NCBI GenBank assembly: GCA_029747015.1
Contig: JAKOGI010000024.1
Coordinates: forward strand, 734,001-798,000
Length of the DNA stretch: 64,000 nucleotides
Origin: Carnegiea gigantea
Lineage: Eukaryota; Streptophyta; Magnoliopsida; Caryophyllales; Cactaceae
Direction: 5' to 3'
Positions 11,497 to 23,739 of this stretch are shown piece by piece. The position numbers were made by a program, and so were the translations under genes. Position 1 is the first letter of the stretch. The number at the start of each line of letters is the position of its first letter. Below the pieces are notes generated by a model. It ran no database searches and was not told the origin of the DNA. It was given only the letters and a program-made list of their open reading frames with translations.

Positions 11497-11925
11497 GGTC
11501 ATGTTCGACAATAGCATTTTGGGTAGCGTTTGGCGTTTTGACTAAATCAATACACTTATCAGGTAATTTTTAGTGTTTGGTAATATAGTGTTTTAACTGG
11601 TATTTCAAGTAGCATTTAGCGTTCTAAGTAGCATTTCTGAAAAGTTAATAGTGTTAACATTTTACATTTAAAAGTAATATTTCATATTTTTTTTACCAAA
11701 CAATATCATTTGGAAATGTTATCTTTGTAATTATTTATATCCTTTTATGTCAATTTACATTAATCAGCTAACCCAATAGCTAAATTTACTGAACACATTT
11801 ATTTCAACTGCTCATCTAAACAGCTATCCGTTAACAGGTAAATTAGAAATGCTATCTACTACCTAAAGAGCTGTTCGCTTTGCGCTACTTGAACCGCTAA
11901 TTTTGCTGAACAGCGCCTAGGTGGT
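11497..11925. mobile_element. hAT-like MITE candidate
   Basis: The left end (TGTTCGACAATAGCATTTTG) pairs imperfectly with the reverse complement of the right end (CTGTTCAGCAAAATTAGCGG); both continue into GTAGCG. The interior is AT-rich and non-coding, about 430 bp. I found no exact target duplication, so boundaries are approximate. Confidence 0.5.
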
Positions 11926-11938
11926 TTGTTCAACTTTA

Positions 11939-13304
11939 GGGTCCGTTTGGGATAAGAGTAAGTTAGAGGAGTACACGTAAATAACAGTAAGGAGGAGTAA
12001 AAGCAAATAAGAGCAAGGAAAAGTAAGAGCAAAGGAGAGTAAATAAAAGCAAGTTGCTTAACCTTATTTGGGAGTTTATAGAGAATAAAGACTAACCATG
12101 TTTGGAAGAATAGGAAAGTAAGAAAGGATAAGCGAATTAATTGACATATATGCCCTCACTAAATAGATTAAAATATATTATATTCAATTTTGTGAGGGTA
12201 AATATATAAACTATTCATTCCTTACTCCTTCTTACACTCTATTTTGGATTGTAAGGAAATAGAGGGTTGAGGGGAATAAAAGGGAGTAAAAATTACGAGT
12301 CCTTAAAATACAATGCCACTGAGATTTTAAATTTTGTCAAATTTGCCACTGTACTATTTTCTTTATCATATATGTCATTGTAGTTTATGTTTTGGTCAAA
12401 AATTCCACTCTAAGTCTTTGATGACCGACTATTGTAAATTTTATTTCCTTTTGTTATGTATTTATTTTTCCTCCTTTTGCTTTAATGGTAAAATTCATTC
12501 CCCTCCACAGCTGATGAAAAGCTCAAGCCTTCGAACTCCACCTTCACACTCCTCTTTCTCCTTCTTCATGATCCTAAACATCACCATTTTCAAGGTCATC
12601 TCTCATGACTGCTTTTAAATTCTTGCTTCAAATTTGTTTTTAGAATCATATTGGGCTCTAGTTATGCAAAAATTATTCGATTGGAAGCTCCTTTCAGGAA
12701 TAGCATGAAAAAAAAAAAAATACAGTTCACTAGAATTATGTATTTTGCTAAAAACGTCATAAAATTGCATAATGTTTCCTTAATCACACTATACTCAGGT
12801 CTAATATATTTTTTATTCAACTTTTTAGTTGATAAAAAATTGAGAATTTTTTAGTTTACCAGTTTTTGAGAGTATAAGGCACTTTCAAGTTTGAGTTGTA
12901 AATATATTTTAGTAGTGAAGGAAAGAACTAGAGTATGCAGATTGTGTGCTTGAGCTTCCATGAATTCTTTTTTCTTTTTTTGTCCATTCCTGGCTAATAA
13001 GCATTGAAAGAAAATAGGAAAATCAATTAAAATCATATCGCAAATTGATTAAAATTATGCATCAGCTACTGTCAACAGGAGCTTTCAATGACCCTTTTGA
13101 TCAAAATCTATTTTATAGTGGCATGAATGGCAAAAACCAAAGTGTAGTGGCAAAATTGAACAAAAGTGGAAGTATAGTGGCATATCAATTCAAGAACTCT
13201 AAGAATTATTCTCCCTAACTCCTTACATCCAAACATGGGTAAAGGGAGTACTCACTTTCCCTTACTCCCCTTTACTCCTCCCTACTCCATATCTAAAAAG
13301 ACCC
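11939..13304. mobile_element. PIF/Harbinger-like MITE with TTA target duplication
   Basis: The left end GGGTCCGTTTGGGATAAGAG and the right end (reverse complement GGGTCTTTTTAGATATGGAG) are terminal inverted repeats, and both sides have TTA flanks (11936-11938 and 13305-13307). Subterminal GGAGTAA motifs occur in both arms. Its own length is about 460 bp; the middle (12297-13199) is another element with its own TSD. The TTA duplication and G-rich TIR fit PIF/Harbinger. Confidence 0.7.
12297..13199. mobile_element. Mutator-like MITE nested in the Harbinger-like MITE
   Basis: The left end GAGTCCTTAAAATACAATGC and the reverse complement of the right end, GAGTTCTTGAATTGATATGC, match at about three quarters of positions. 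Both arms continue with repeated TTTGCCAC motifs. The flanks TAAAAATTAC (12287-12296) and TAAGAATTAT (13200-13209) are a 9-10 bp duplication with two changes, the size expected for Mutator-type elements. The 903-bp interior has no convincing ORF. Confidence 0.75.
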
Positions 13305-13307
13305 TTA

Positions 13308-14026
13308 GTTGGGCTCACATTTCATCAGAAGATCAGTCTTTAGAGAATCCTTATTACGAGACAACCATAGGTCTCCTTTTTTTTACCTCCCATGTGAATC
13401 TTGATGGCTTATATCAATAACATTGTAGTCTAACCCATGCATTTTGTTTAGGTCATGAGTCTCTCATCTCTGCGTAAAGGTTATTGGTGTTGTGATCCTA
13501 TCATTTATCGAATTTATGTGAGATGACATTAATTTTCACAAGAATAAAATTTTTCTTTTAGGATTTAGTACAACCGATGGCTTTGATTCACAATCCTAGC
13601 AAGAATTGACTTTTGGGGGCTCTTTAGTCTCCTTGACTGGTCCAAATGTGACCTTACCACCATAAATCACACTGAGAGTTTGTCCATTGGTGCAACCCAA
13701 AATTCTGCCTCATATATGATGTGCAACTAGCCTAATTTATAAAAAATTGGATTGCTGGGTCCATCTAGATTCGGATAGGTATTTATATGACACGTCAATT
13801 TTGGGTAAATAATTTTGGGGTCCACCTAAATTTGGTCAAATAGTTTTGAGAACCAATTTCAACGTGCAAACCTGGTAGACAAAAACCGAAGTGAAAGCTT
13901 GAAATTAGCTATGCCTCACTTAAGTGGCCTTCCCACATGAAGATTTTTGATTGTGAAATATAACCCAAAAAGTAGGCGAAGCCGTTTAATTTCCCTCCTA
14001 CTAACTCAATAAATCTACTACTTCAA
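13308..14026. other. Unassigned sequence
   Basis: Mostly non-coding. The minus strand at about 13600-13720 reads NGQTLSVIYGGKVTFGPVKE, which looks protein-like but is not recognised and is short. I see no boundaries of a gene. Confidence 0.3.
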
Positions 14027-14055
14027 CTAGTCAGGACCCGTGCGTTGCCCCGGGA
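14027..14055 (-). other. Helitron 3' terminus (GC-rich hairpin plus CTAG)
   Basis: The minus strand reads CCCGGGGC AAC GCACGGG TCCTGACTAG, then T. The left arm has drifted from a perfect complement of GCACGGG, so the hairpin is imperfect. CTAG occupies 14030 down to 14027. Confidence 0.85.
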
Positions 14056-14444
14056 ATACATTGTTAAATAGTTATATGGTACATTAAAATTATCGTTGAA
14101 TATTGAATAGATGGAAAGCAAAAAAAAAAAAAAATAATATGGGATAAGTAGTGAGAACTTGCTGGAAGCATAAGACTTAAAGGAAATAATTACATTGTCG
14201 TGTATAATATGTAATGAATCCCAAATAATGCATACCGAAGAGTTTACTGAAATATGTGTTCAAGTGTAGACTAAAATGAAAATAAGCATTAATTAAGTCA
14301 TATGGCATGGGAGTGGAGCGAATGCAACGGTAGATTGATTCTTCTTCAGGCTGTGTTAAGCAAGAAAAAAAAAATACATACTTGGAATCTGAAACGTTTA
14401 AAAGCAAAGTTAGAATGAAATATATGTGCGTATATATTTGTTAC

Positions 14445-16486
14445 CTAGAGAAATAATTGTCGCCGCGATGCCTCAAGAAAGAAACTTCTTCCTCCCAATC
14501 AACTGATGTAATGACATCGATGGAGGGTTCGATTTGACCTAATCGAGGAGGCTCCACGACAAACACCCATGGCTGTTCTAGGTGATCGTCTAATATGGCA
14601 CATAATGTAAGCTCAGCTTCTGACTGCATGTATTGAAAATGGAATCTATCAATTAAAGTACACCCATATGTGAAGCACAAATAACAAAATACTAAAATAA
14701 TGAGATCACCAATGCTGCATAGCCACTTAAGACGTCGGTGCTAGTATGGAGAAGAATTGCTGCAATATCTTGAAGAACGGTAAAAGTCCGAGTTCCCGAC
14801 TTATCCCGAAGATCAATTTGGAAGAAGAATCTAAAAGGTGAAAGAAAATGTTACAGGGGAATCTCTATTATATAGTTGAGAATATCTTAATAATGTACAT
14901 GGTAAATGATACTGACGGAAGCACAAAAAATATTTACCTTTGCGCGGTTGCATCTCGTGGATGAGAACAAATACAATACGGAATGTTGAGGTCGAAGACA
15001 TGACAATGGGAACATAAAAGGCAAACAGGGCAAGAGGTATAGACAATCGGGAAGATACTTTTAACATACGCAAAGATGCGATAATACGAAACCTGCAATT
15101 GCATATGTATCATAGCACAATACACAATTTGGGTGAGTTGTTGTCAAAATGGCTTATATGTGTAATAGCACAAGAATCTAGCAGAATATTGTGATACATT
15201 ATGCGATGGCGAGTATTCAGTAAGCGCGATTCGCCTGGCAACGAATAACTTTTCCAAATTGGGGATTCGCAACCTTCTCCGACGTATAAATTGTAATCGT
15301 CGTTGCGCATGTCCATCATCAGCCCACCTATGACATACATAAAATACAATTGAACATAGATATGCATTTGGAATAAAATTTTGTAAGTAATTGGGGATCA
15401 CATATCAGAATAATGTGTACAAAATTGTGGGATTCACTATACCATGCCTCAAAGTCTGAAGTAGGTTCAAATGGTGGATTAATCAACAATCGGCTTCTAG
15501 GTGTTGTAGATAGCGTAATTCCTATGAAATATAATGCGACATTTTAATATGGTAAGGAAATGTACAAAGGAATGGAAGCGAAAATAGATTGTCAAAATGT
15601 AACGGTTGGAAATGATGAATGATGTACACATCTTTGTACCTTCTTGCAAGTACCCTAGATGCAAGCAGTATATTTTCAAATAATAAATTACGGGAAAGCT
15701 GGTTGCCTTCAATTTCAGCAAAATAAATAGGATGTACTACGCAGCGTAAAGTTTAAACATGAAGAACCATATAACAATGAGGACAATGTGTTATTAGTTG
15801 GAAGCACGTACTGCATATCACAAATGAGCACATCTCGTTTAAGGGTTCCTGTACGTGTCTTACCAGGGTCGGAAACTGCAACAACTAAACCAATGATGTC
15901 TGCATAACATAATTAGTAAGAGGCATGTACGGAGGTTTTGAATAATTTAGGAAATCGTACTATACTATAATTACCTATTGTTTGTGCAATGGGTTGTAAA
16001 TGTGTATAGACATCAAGAAAAGGAACCAATGCTGGAAGGTGGTGGTATGGGACTGCATCGTACTCATCAATCAAATCAAGTAATTCGGTCTTGTGAGTAA
16101 AAAATAACTTAAGGTTGTTGTCCACGATTTCTTTATCCTTGTCTGTGGTGTAACTAACTGCGAAACCAGAGAGGCGATGTAGTCGACCCATTTTTAGAAT
16201 AAACTTCCACCTGTCGATATCTTTGTCCATTATAACGCCTAAAATCTCGTTACGCTGTCAATGCATAAGGAAGAATGTTAGTATTATATTGAGAGAAACG
16301 GTGAAAGGCAAATAGTAGACAAATTTAAAATACCTCAGCGTCCATGAAGACAACCTTCCAAACATTACGATTGGTATATGTTCGAACACTTAGCGTTCTC
16401 ATCAAGCATACAAAAATGCAGATTGATGTACTGTAATAAGAGATGCTACTGATTGACATACAATCAAATGAGATAGACGTCATCAT
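14445..16486 (-). pseudogene. Helitron RPA70-like single-strand DNA-binding protein gene
   Basis: Multi-exon gene. A start at 16486 (inferred) leads into VRTYTNRNVWKVVFMDAE, the first OB fold, ending at the donor at 16334. Exon 2 (16254-15975) continues in phase: RNEILGVIMDKDIDRWKF to VPYHHLPALVPFLDVY. Exon 3 (15899-15812) reads DIIGLVVAVSDPGKTRTG and ends at GTACGT. Later pieces are EGNQLSRNLLFENILLASRV (about 15640-15730), TTPRSRLLINPPFEPTSDF (about 15420-15510), and a zinc-ribbon exon with SCPVCLLCSHCHVF (about 14940-15090). Then come FTVLQDIAAILLHTSTDVL (about 14715-14825) and LCAILDDHLEQPWVFVVEP (about 14445-14640), ending at donor 14445. A last exon may lie at 14270-14360. The protein would coat single-stranded DNA during rolling-circle transposition. 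The middle exons have doubtful joins, so activity is unlikely. Confidence 0.8.
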
Positions 16487-16863
16487 GCCTGTACGTTTAC
16501 ATAATCAAATGTAAAATATAAGTGATGTACTTCATAAAATATGTAGATTTACTCGGTGAAGGTCGAACCATAACCTACGCGAGATATGCCATAGTATACA
16601 TATGACATATAAGTACGCTACATGAATAACATATGCGATGTTTGCCCCATACAGCAAAATATGGAATGTGAGGATTTTTTTTGTAGAAAAAAAAAGATGC
16701 CATCACACAGCGAAATGACAATAATAAGGCATCATCACTAATGAGCTAAGGGGCGAAAAAACATAGAACAATGAAAAATTTACGCACTTCATAGTCCTCA
16801 TACAATTGTGTATGCAAAATGTGCACACTGAACGAAACGATAAACGTAGAATGTACATCAAAA

Positions 16864-19800
16864 TTAATCGCAGTGAGGTACGTCATTGAAGATTTCTCTA
16901 TAAACAACATTCTTCGTGACATTGTCAGGGATGTCACTATTATTACAAATTAAAAATTTTAACCCAGATGGAGATGTGACGCGGGAAACAGCAACATAAA
17001 ACTGTCCATGTGAGAACACTGGTTTGGGAATGTAGACCCCAACATGATTGAGTGTTTGCCCTTGACTTTTGTTGATTGTCATTGCGAACGCCAATTTAAT
17101 TGGAAACTGACGTCTTTTCAATGCGAATGGTGTGTCATCTGAAGATGGTGTCAAGTCAATACGTGGAATAAGAACTTTTTGCCGAATACTATGACCAGTA
17201 ATTATCCTTGCTTCCAAAACCTTACTCCCAAGACGCTCAACAATCAGGCGTGTCCCATTGCACAACCCCAAATGTGGATCAAGATTCCTCAACAAAACCA
17301 CTGGTGCACCTATTTTCAAATGAATTTCATGGTTCGGTAGACCTGAGAAAGTTAACCCATGTAGTATTTTCGGTGGATGAATGTTATTGATGTCGGGATG
17401 GTCATTGCTCTCCTGAAATGTATCTGAACTCAAGTATGTGCGACAACTTCCAGGAAGCATTTCCAAAATTCGAGAGTTTAATTGATCGACATCGTTGTTT
17501 GTGGCAGCAAGTATGCAGCGTTCCTGCATGTAAGAGCCGTCATTGTATCTAGTAGATAACTCAGGGTAAATTTCTGATATTAGGTTGTCCAAACCATGAT
17601 CGTCATTTCGAATGAGGAACTCAGAAGGGATTTGTATCCAGTTGGCTTCGCTCCCTTGTTGCAATGATATACCGGGTAATGTGCCATTACCGACACTCAA
17701 GATCTAATCAGCAAATTGTCGCAATCGCTCATATTCATCACGTTGTAAGCTTGGATCCCTAAGTCGCATGTTGATCCTTAAATGGATGACTTTGCAATAA
17801 AGCCAGAAACAGGACCTAGAAATTGATGCCGCAACTGTGTCTGCTCTTCCGCCTCTTGGTACAACGGGGAGGACTTGTCTGAAATCACCATCAAACACAA
17901 TCAATTTTCCACCAAATGGTTGAAGTTCATCGCCACATATATCCCTTAATGTACGGTCAACTGTCTCAAAAACACGACAGTGCGCCATGGGCGCCTCATC
18001 CCATATTACCAACGATGTTTGGCGGATCAACTCAGCCAACTCTGAATGCTTAGATATGAAGCAATATGATGTGTCCATCACATTAATAGGGATCTTGAAC
18101 ATTGAGTGAGCAGTTTTCCCTAATGGTAATAATAACGCTGCTATTCTGGATGATGCAACAGATAGAATAATTTTTCCTTTTGAACGAAGGGCAGCAATAA
18201 TAGCTTTCCAAACATAGGTCTTGCCTGTCCCGCCACTACCATATACAAAGAAGCATCCTCCTTCATTGGTATCATCAGCAGTAATAACATTTTGAAACAC
18301 TTGCATCTGGCAGGAGTTTAACGTAGGAAGCAACGAAGATAAAGTAGCAGCTTCTGTCGCAACGTCATAATCTAATTGCTCCCTAATTAGCCGATTCATA
18401 AGCTGTTGTGCAACATCAGAAGATGGCAATGGCATCGGAGGGAAGTCTTCCAAGGAACGACCGTTCCTAGCCAGAATAACTTGTAGTTAATATAATCCAA
18501 GATTCTTCCTCTGTTCAGTACTTAAACGGAAGTCATCATCATGATGTTGTCGTTGCAATCTTCGTTCCAAGTCATCTGTCAAGTCTCCCCAGTGACCTTC
18601 CCAGAGTACATTAGGTTGTGCAATCTCATTGTACATAAGCATAGAGCAAAACATACTTCGTAGTTGCGCCCCAGTCGCCCATGTCGCTGCTTCAGTTAGA
18701 GCATCATCCCATTCATTATTATCGCTTACCAATCCCCTTGCGCAGCAAGCTTTGCGGAATGTAGGGTACAATGTGCCATTAAATGTTTTCAAGTCATCAA
18801 AGCAAATGGCCCCATGAACAATAGTAAGCAGCATTCGCAAGTAAAATCGCTCTCCTGAATTTGGATTTGCAAATGGTAGTCTTCCAATACATACCCGCTG
18901 TTGACGTCTGCTCCACTTTTTCGAACTCCTATTCCAGACATAATACATTGGGAATTCAGCATATGTATATTGCCTTGCTTGAGGGTCATTCACATTTATG
19001 TAAAACCATGCCGTGAGCATACTAAGTCGTTGTCTATCCATATCAAGAACATCATCCAGGTCATCACCATCTCTGAAAAGAGTGTTATGCTGCCCCGGTA
19101 AATGGTACTGTAACATTTCCACAGATGGGTACCGATGTGTTATTTCGAACTCAAATATTCGCCACATTGCATCTATAGCGGATACGTATCTACCATCCAG
19201 GTATTGTGTAATCTCATCAACAACTGAATGTTGATTGTGGCCTCCTTCTCCATTAGGTTGGCCATTTTCCTCAAGGATAAATGTAGCTCGATCGGGACCT
19301 TTATGCATATACTTATGAAGATATTTGATAACCTTCTTTTGTGCACAACGCTCAACATTGATGTGAGCGTCATATTTCACACACAGATCACGATTATATG
19401 GAACAACCCACCGATTATCAATCTGGTTGCCATTAATAGTAATCATTCTGCCATCATCTCTACGCCGATATCTAACAAACCCATTTTCTTCAATAGTTGT
19501 GTGGCTGGTAAAGGCCTTTGGGTAGTGCTTTGTGCACATAGGTCCATCCATACAGGGGAGATAAGGATTGAGAACCCCACATGGGCCATGGATCATGTGC
19601 TTGGTAACAGTTTCATATGCAAGTGGGTCTTCGTCTTTATCAGGAAGCTCAGCGCAAATAAATGCATCGATATCCTCAGAGCAAGTAGGTTTATCATTAG
19701 TAGCAAGGGTCAAGAGGATATGAGCATGGGGTAACCCCGTTTTTGGAATTCAATAACATATATATCTACAAAATTGGAAACAAATAAAGTTACCAACAGT

Positions 19801-21387
19801 TGTTATAAGAAGATACAAAATGGAAACAATGTTGCACAAGTGCAAACGAACCTGCAACAACAATGCCGAAGAAGCTTTTCTCCTTAAAATCGCGCATCAA
19901 CTCCTGTAGACGTAATCGAAAGACACGGGCTACAATGTCTGGCCTGTCATTCGCATATGGTCCGGGTTGTTGATCTAGTGCTTCTCGTATTTCAGGCCAA
20001 TTCGGGTTACAGGTAAATGTGATAAAGAAATCTGGGTACCCAATATGTGTGCATATTGCCATCGCATGAAGGAAGTGTTTCCTCATATACCGTGGACCTC
20101 CAGTAAAAGAGGAAGGTAGGATGCACCTTCGACCAATGGTGCTGGCATTGGATTCGCCAGCAGTGATGGCATCTTCTAAACCAACAGACAGTTCAATACG
20201 TAACACATTTTGGTGGTCTCGTATGTAACGAAGACGTTCATGCTCAATAACAGTGTAACAGTCCACTATAAATTGTAGGAATAGTCTCCCCCCTTGAAGC
20301 AAAATATTTACTTTATTAACCCTGAACTGTATTCTGTATGCATAATATTGGAGCAAGGTAACACCTTCACGATGGTTAGTTGACCCTTCAGCTAGTGGAA
20401 TGCCGCGCACCCATCCATCAGTTCCAAAGGGAAATAACAGTGGATATTGGAGGGCCATATATGAAGAATGGGTACCATATATTCGCCTTACATTTCCAGT
20501 AACTGTTCGCAAAATTATGTCAGCACCAACAGCCTCTGCACCTTCACCTCCCACAATAAGAGCAGCAACTTCATCAGCAGTTGGTCGTATATATTGGCCC
20601 TCTGGCCTTGCAGTAATGATGCGAATGCCCATATCATGAACATTACCAGTATTAATAATGTCTCTTGCCTGACGAAATACTTGGACATATGGATTGCATG
20701 CATTCAACATTTGTTGCAAACTATTTACGGTGGATGAGTCGACCCCATTTACATTGCCTCCCCTCCTAACAGCGTTGATTCTATTGCGAGACTCATGCTG
20801 CGTGTCGTAAATATATAGTTGTGCAAATCTTGGGGCATGGCCTTCAGGTGGCATTAACGACCCAATTCGATGATAGTTTGCTCCACTTATTCGAAATGTG
20901 TACGGCCCATGACCATCCATAAGAGAATAATCAATACTTGCACGCATCGAAGTGAAAGACATCATGGAGTTATAAATTGAATATTCTCCATAAATGTTCT
21001 GTCATTGAACAATGAAGCAAGAAGAGGTGGGGGTGCAGGTAATGGAGCCAATCTAACTTGACCGAAGTGGCAACATATTCTAAAGTGAGTTTCATGATTT
21101 CTGCCGCCTCGCACCTTCTCGTCATACCACATCGTTGCATTACAATGAATGCAAGTGGTCATTGTTCTAGTGAACGTCCAACGATGTGTGAATTTTCTCA
21201 CAAGTGTGTTCCTTCCTGATCGTGACAAAGTGAAGTTCAACCTTCTGGCTTCTTCTTGATATCGCTGATATTGAGCGATATACGTAGGATGGTTGACATC
21301 TCTATTTCTCTTTGTGAACAACCTCCACCTAGCAATAAGCCGAGCTTGCTTGTGCTTCAGTTGCCTTCTTGTAGAATCCGGGGGCAT
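16864..21387 (-). pseudogene. Helitron RepHel: HUH/Y2 Rep nuclease fused to Pif1-like helicase
   Basis: About 1,480 codons. The start at 21387 opens an N-terminal Cys/His region (CIHCNATMWYDEK, FRICCHFGQVRLAPLP). The Helitron_like_N domain follows at 20965-19852 (GDIILR-type core, LQYYAYRIQFR, FITFTCNPNWPEI). An 86-bp GT-AG intron (19851-19766) joins VVA to DIYVIEFQKRG. The HUH motif GLPHAHILLTL (about 19705-19735) and the tyrosine motif KYLHKYMHKG (about 19290-19335) form the nicking centre. The helicase has Walker A GSGGTGKT (about 18218-18241), Walker B VIWDEAP, motif III VFDGDFRQVLPV, KIGAPVVLLRNLDP, INKSQGQTL and FYVAVSRVTS. Four lesions are visible: a one-base shift near 20965-20980, a missing G just before the HUH, TAA at 18487-18489 and TAG at 17704-17706. 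All catalytic residues remain, so it is a recently disabled copy. Confidence 0.95.
19766..19851 (-). other. Intron in the RepHel gene
   Basis: The donor is GCAG|GTTCGT at 19852/19851 and the acceptor is TTTTGTAG|AT at 19766/19765. Removing the 86 bp joins VVA with DIYVIEFQKRG in frame, which matches the expected conserved block. Without splicing the frame meets stops. Confidence 0.75.
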
Positions 21388-21402
21388 ATTGTTCTCCTAG
21401 GG

Positions 21403-21403
<1 letters not shown>

Positions 21404-21463
<60 letters not shown>

Positions 21464-21478
21464 CATACATATATATAT
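21404..21478. repeat. (TA)n microsatellite just upstream of RepHel
   Basis: About 30 TA dinucleotides followed by CATA/TATA variants, beginning within 25 bp of the RepHel start codon. It sits in the expected promoter/leader position. Length is likely polymorphic. Confidence 0.9.
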
Positions 21479-21889
21479 GAAAGAAAATATAAGTTATTTG
21501 TGAATTGGAAAAGTCCATCTTTGTGGTATTATACGTAGTGACAGACGCATGGGGGATGACTTCTTTGTCAATGTGTAATGATTTTTCAGTTGTGTATGTC
21601 GTCGCTACATATGCACAAAGGTATGTGCACATGTATCCTACATAAGTGTTGAGCATGGGCCCCATTAAATGTTTGGAATGTTCATAGGTTTGTAATAGAT
21701 GTCATTAGTTAGGTAGTGTATAAAATCTTTATAAATGTGAATTAGATGTTTGAGCTGCGTAGTTTTTAGCTGAATAAGATGTTCAACTACGTGGATACTG
21801 GGTGGATATTCACATCGGAAAAGAACATAATATATTTGTTTGATGTATTTATTGTATTAGTATTACTCAATTTTGTATTAGCTAAATAT

Positions 21890-23672
21890 CTATATTCTAA
21901 TTTCCAATATATTTGAGTTACAACCTTTTGTTTAATTTTGAAAGTGTGTGACTATGCTAACTATACGTTGTTCAAATAACTGTAGTTTCAAAGATAGGTA
22001 TATATAAATATTTTTCTTGGAGTGGTCTCGTTCAATCTAAATCCCATTTTATAATAAATGTTTATATTTTTTACATCATTGATTTGAATATTCAAAATTA
22101 AAATGTTCCTTTTTATAGTGCTCTCAGTTTTTTAAGTGAACATCAATATTCTAATTTTCAATATATTTAAGTTACAACCTTTTTGCATAATTTCGAAAGT
22201 GTGTGACTGTTCCAGCTATACATTGTTCAAATAATTGTAAATACCTATATTCTAATTTTCAATATATTTAATTTACAATGTCGTTGTTTAATTTTGATAG
22301 TGTGTAACAATTGTAGCTATACATTGTTCAAATAATGTTATGTGTAAATCTGGGTATTTGTAAAGATTGTTTCTTGAGTGATGTGGTTCCATGTAAACAA
22401 TTACAATAGAGAAATTCACACGCATCGATATTGGTTGGAGGTTTCAAGTCAGAAAAATAAGAGCGTGTCATATCTTTCCATTTATTATTTCCTTATATGA
22501 TGCATTTATTGCATAAATGTTTATATTTTTGTGTCATTGGCTTTAAAATTCAAAATTAGAAATTTCGTTTTTATAGAGCTCTTACTTTTTAAGTGAATAT
22601 CAATATTCTAATTTTCAATATGTTTAAGTTACAACATGTTTCTCTAATTTTGAAAGTGTGTGACTGTTCTAGCTATGCGTTTATCAAATAATTGTATCTC
22701 TAAAGCTAGGTATATGCAAATATCTTTCTTTGCGTGGTCTCGTTCTATCTAAATAATTACTATACGGTGTTCAAATAACATGTAAAACATATATTAGTGA
22801 TGACATAGTGATCATAAGTAAAGATTTCAAACTACTTTAGAAAAAGAAAGGTAGATGAAAGACACTACCCCATGGAACGGAAAGAAATATTTTCTTTTTT
22901 TCACGTAGCTATTACTATATTAAATAAGACATATTTGCCTCATAATGTGGGCACATGGGAATTGCCTAAAAATTTAAAATTATTCCAAGTATTTTGTTTT
23001 ATAATACTGCAAGTGGATTTGAATTATTATAAAATGGGACCTCTCACACATGCAGGCGGAAAGTTATACCACAATTATCAACTCCACTTCATATAATCAT
23101 ATTGTGTAAGTAAAAAACATTAAAAGGACAATAATTGAGGGGAACTATACTCCTTGAGAACATCACATTTCCACATTTTGATGTCTAACTTAAATAAAGA
23201 GTAAATACAATGAAATAGTTTAACTTAAAATAGAATACAATGGTTCCACTTAAAATAATACTATAAGGAAAGAACCACCCGTTGTTCAAATAATTGTATT
23301 TTTAAAGATAGGTATATATAAATATTTTTCTTCGAGTGGTCTCGCTCCATCTAAATCCCATTTTATAATAAATGTTTATATTTTTTGCATCATTGATTTG
23401 AATATTCAAAATTAAAATGTTCCCTTTTATAGTGCTCTCAGTTTTTTAAGTGAACATCAATATTCTAATTTTCAATATATTTAAGTTACAACTTTTTGCA
23501 TAATTTCGAAAGTGTGTGACTGTGCTAGCAATACGTTGTTCAAATAATTGTAAATACCTATATTCTAATTTTCAATATATGTACTTTACAATGTTTTTGT
23601 TTAATTTTGATAGTGTGTAACAATTCCAGCTATACATTGTTCAAATAATGTTATGTATAAACCTAGGTATTC
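21890..23672. repeat. Repeated AT-rich modules upstream of the RepHel Helitron
   Basis: A ~90-bp module (TATTCTAATTTTCAATATAT ... GTGTGACT ... TACATTGTTCAAATAA) occurs at about 21891, 22146, 22245, 22605, 23460 and 23560. Two long copies of a larger unit, 21967-22350 and 23281-23668 (about 385 bp), are nearly identical, including ATCTAAATCCCATTTTATAA. A third, diverged copy lies at about 22550-22760. No coding potential is seen. The last copy breaks off at 23672, beside the Helitron end at 23.68 kb. Confidence 0.85.
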
Positions 23673-23739
23673 CAAAAAAATCTGGGCCCGTGCCTTTGCA
23701 CGGAGCATGATCAAGTGGACATTTTCAAGGTATGTAGGG

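Larger units (their letters stand above)
14027..21480 (-). mobile_element. Large Helitron with RepHel and RPA-like genes
   Basis: On the minus strand the order is RepHel (21387 to 16864), the RPA-like gene (16486 to about 14400), then a Helitron 3' terminus. The terminus reads a hairpin-like CCCGGGGC-AAC-GCACGGG, then TCCTGACTAG ending at plus position 14027, with T as the next minus-strand base. This is the standard plan of autonomous plant Helitrons. The 5' terminus was not identified: upstream of the RepHel start come a (TA)n run and 2 kb of repeated modules. The true 5' end therefore lies above 21.4 kb and could be beyond the Helitron inserted at 23.7-26.6 kb. The right boundary given is a minimum. 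Confidence 0.9.

Noticed and set aside
19228..19734. Plus-strand 168-codon ORF
   Set aside because: It is the opposite-strand shadow of the RepHel gene, which has clear conserved motifs on the minus strand.
21404..21478. (TA)n run as an independent origin or attachment site
   Set aside because: It is an ordinary microsatellite; nothing around it suggests an origin.
21405..21665. 86-codon minus ORF ending in Tyr-Ile repeats
   Set aside because: Its repeats are the translation of the (TA)n microsatellite.
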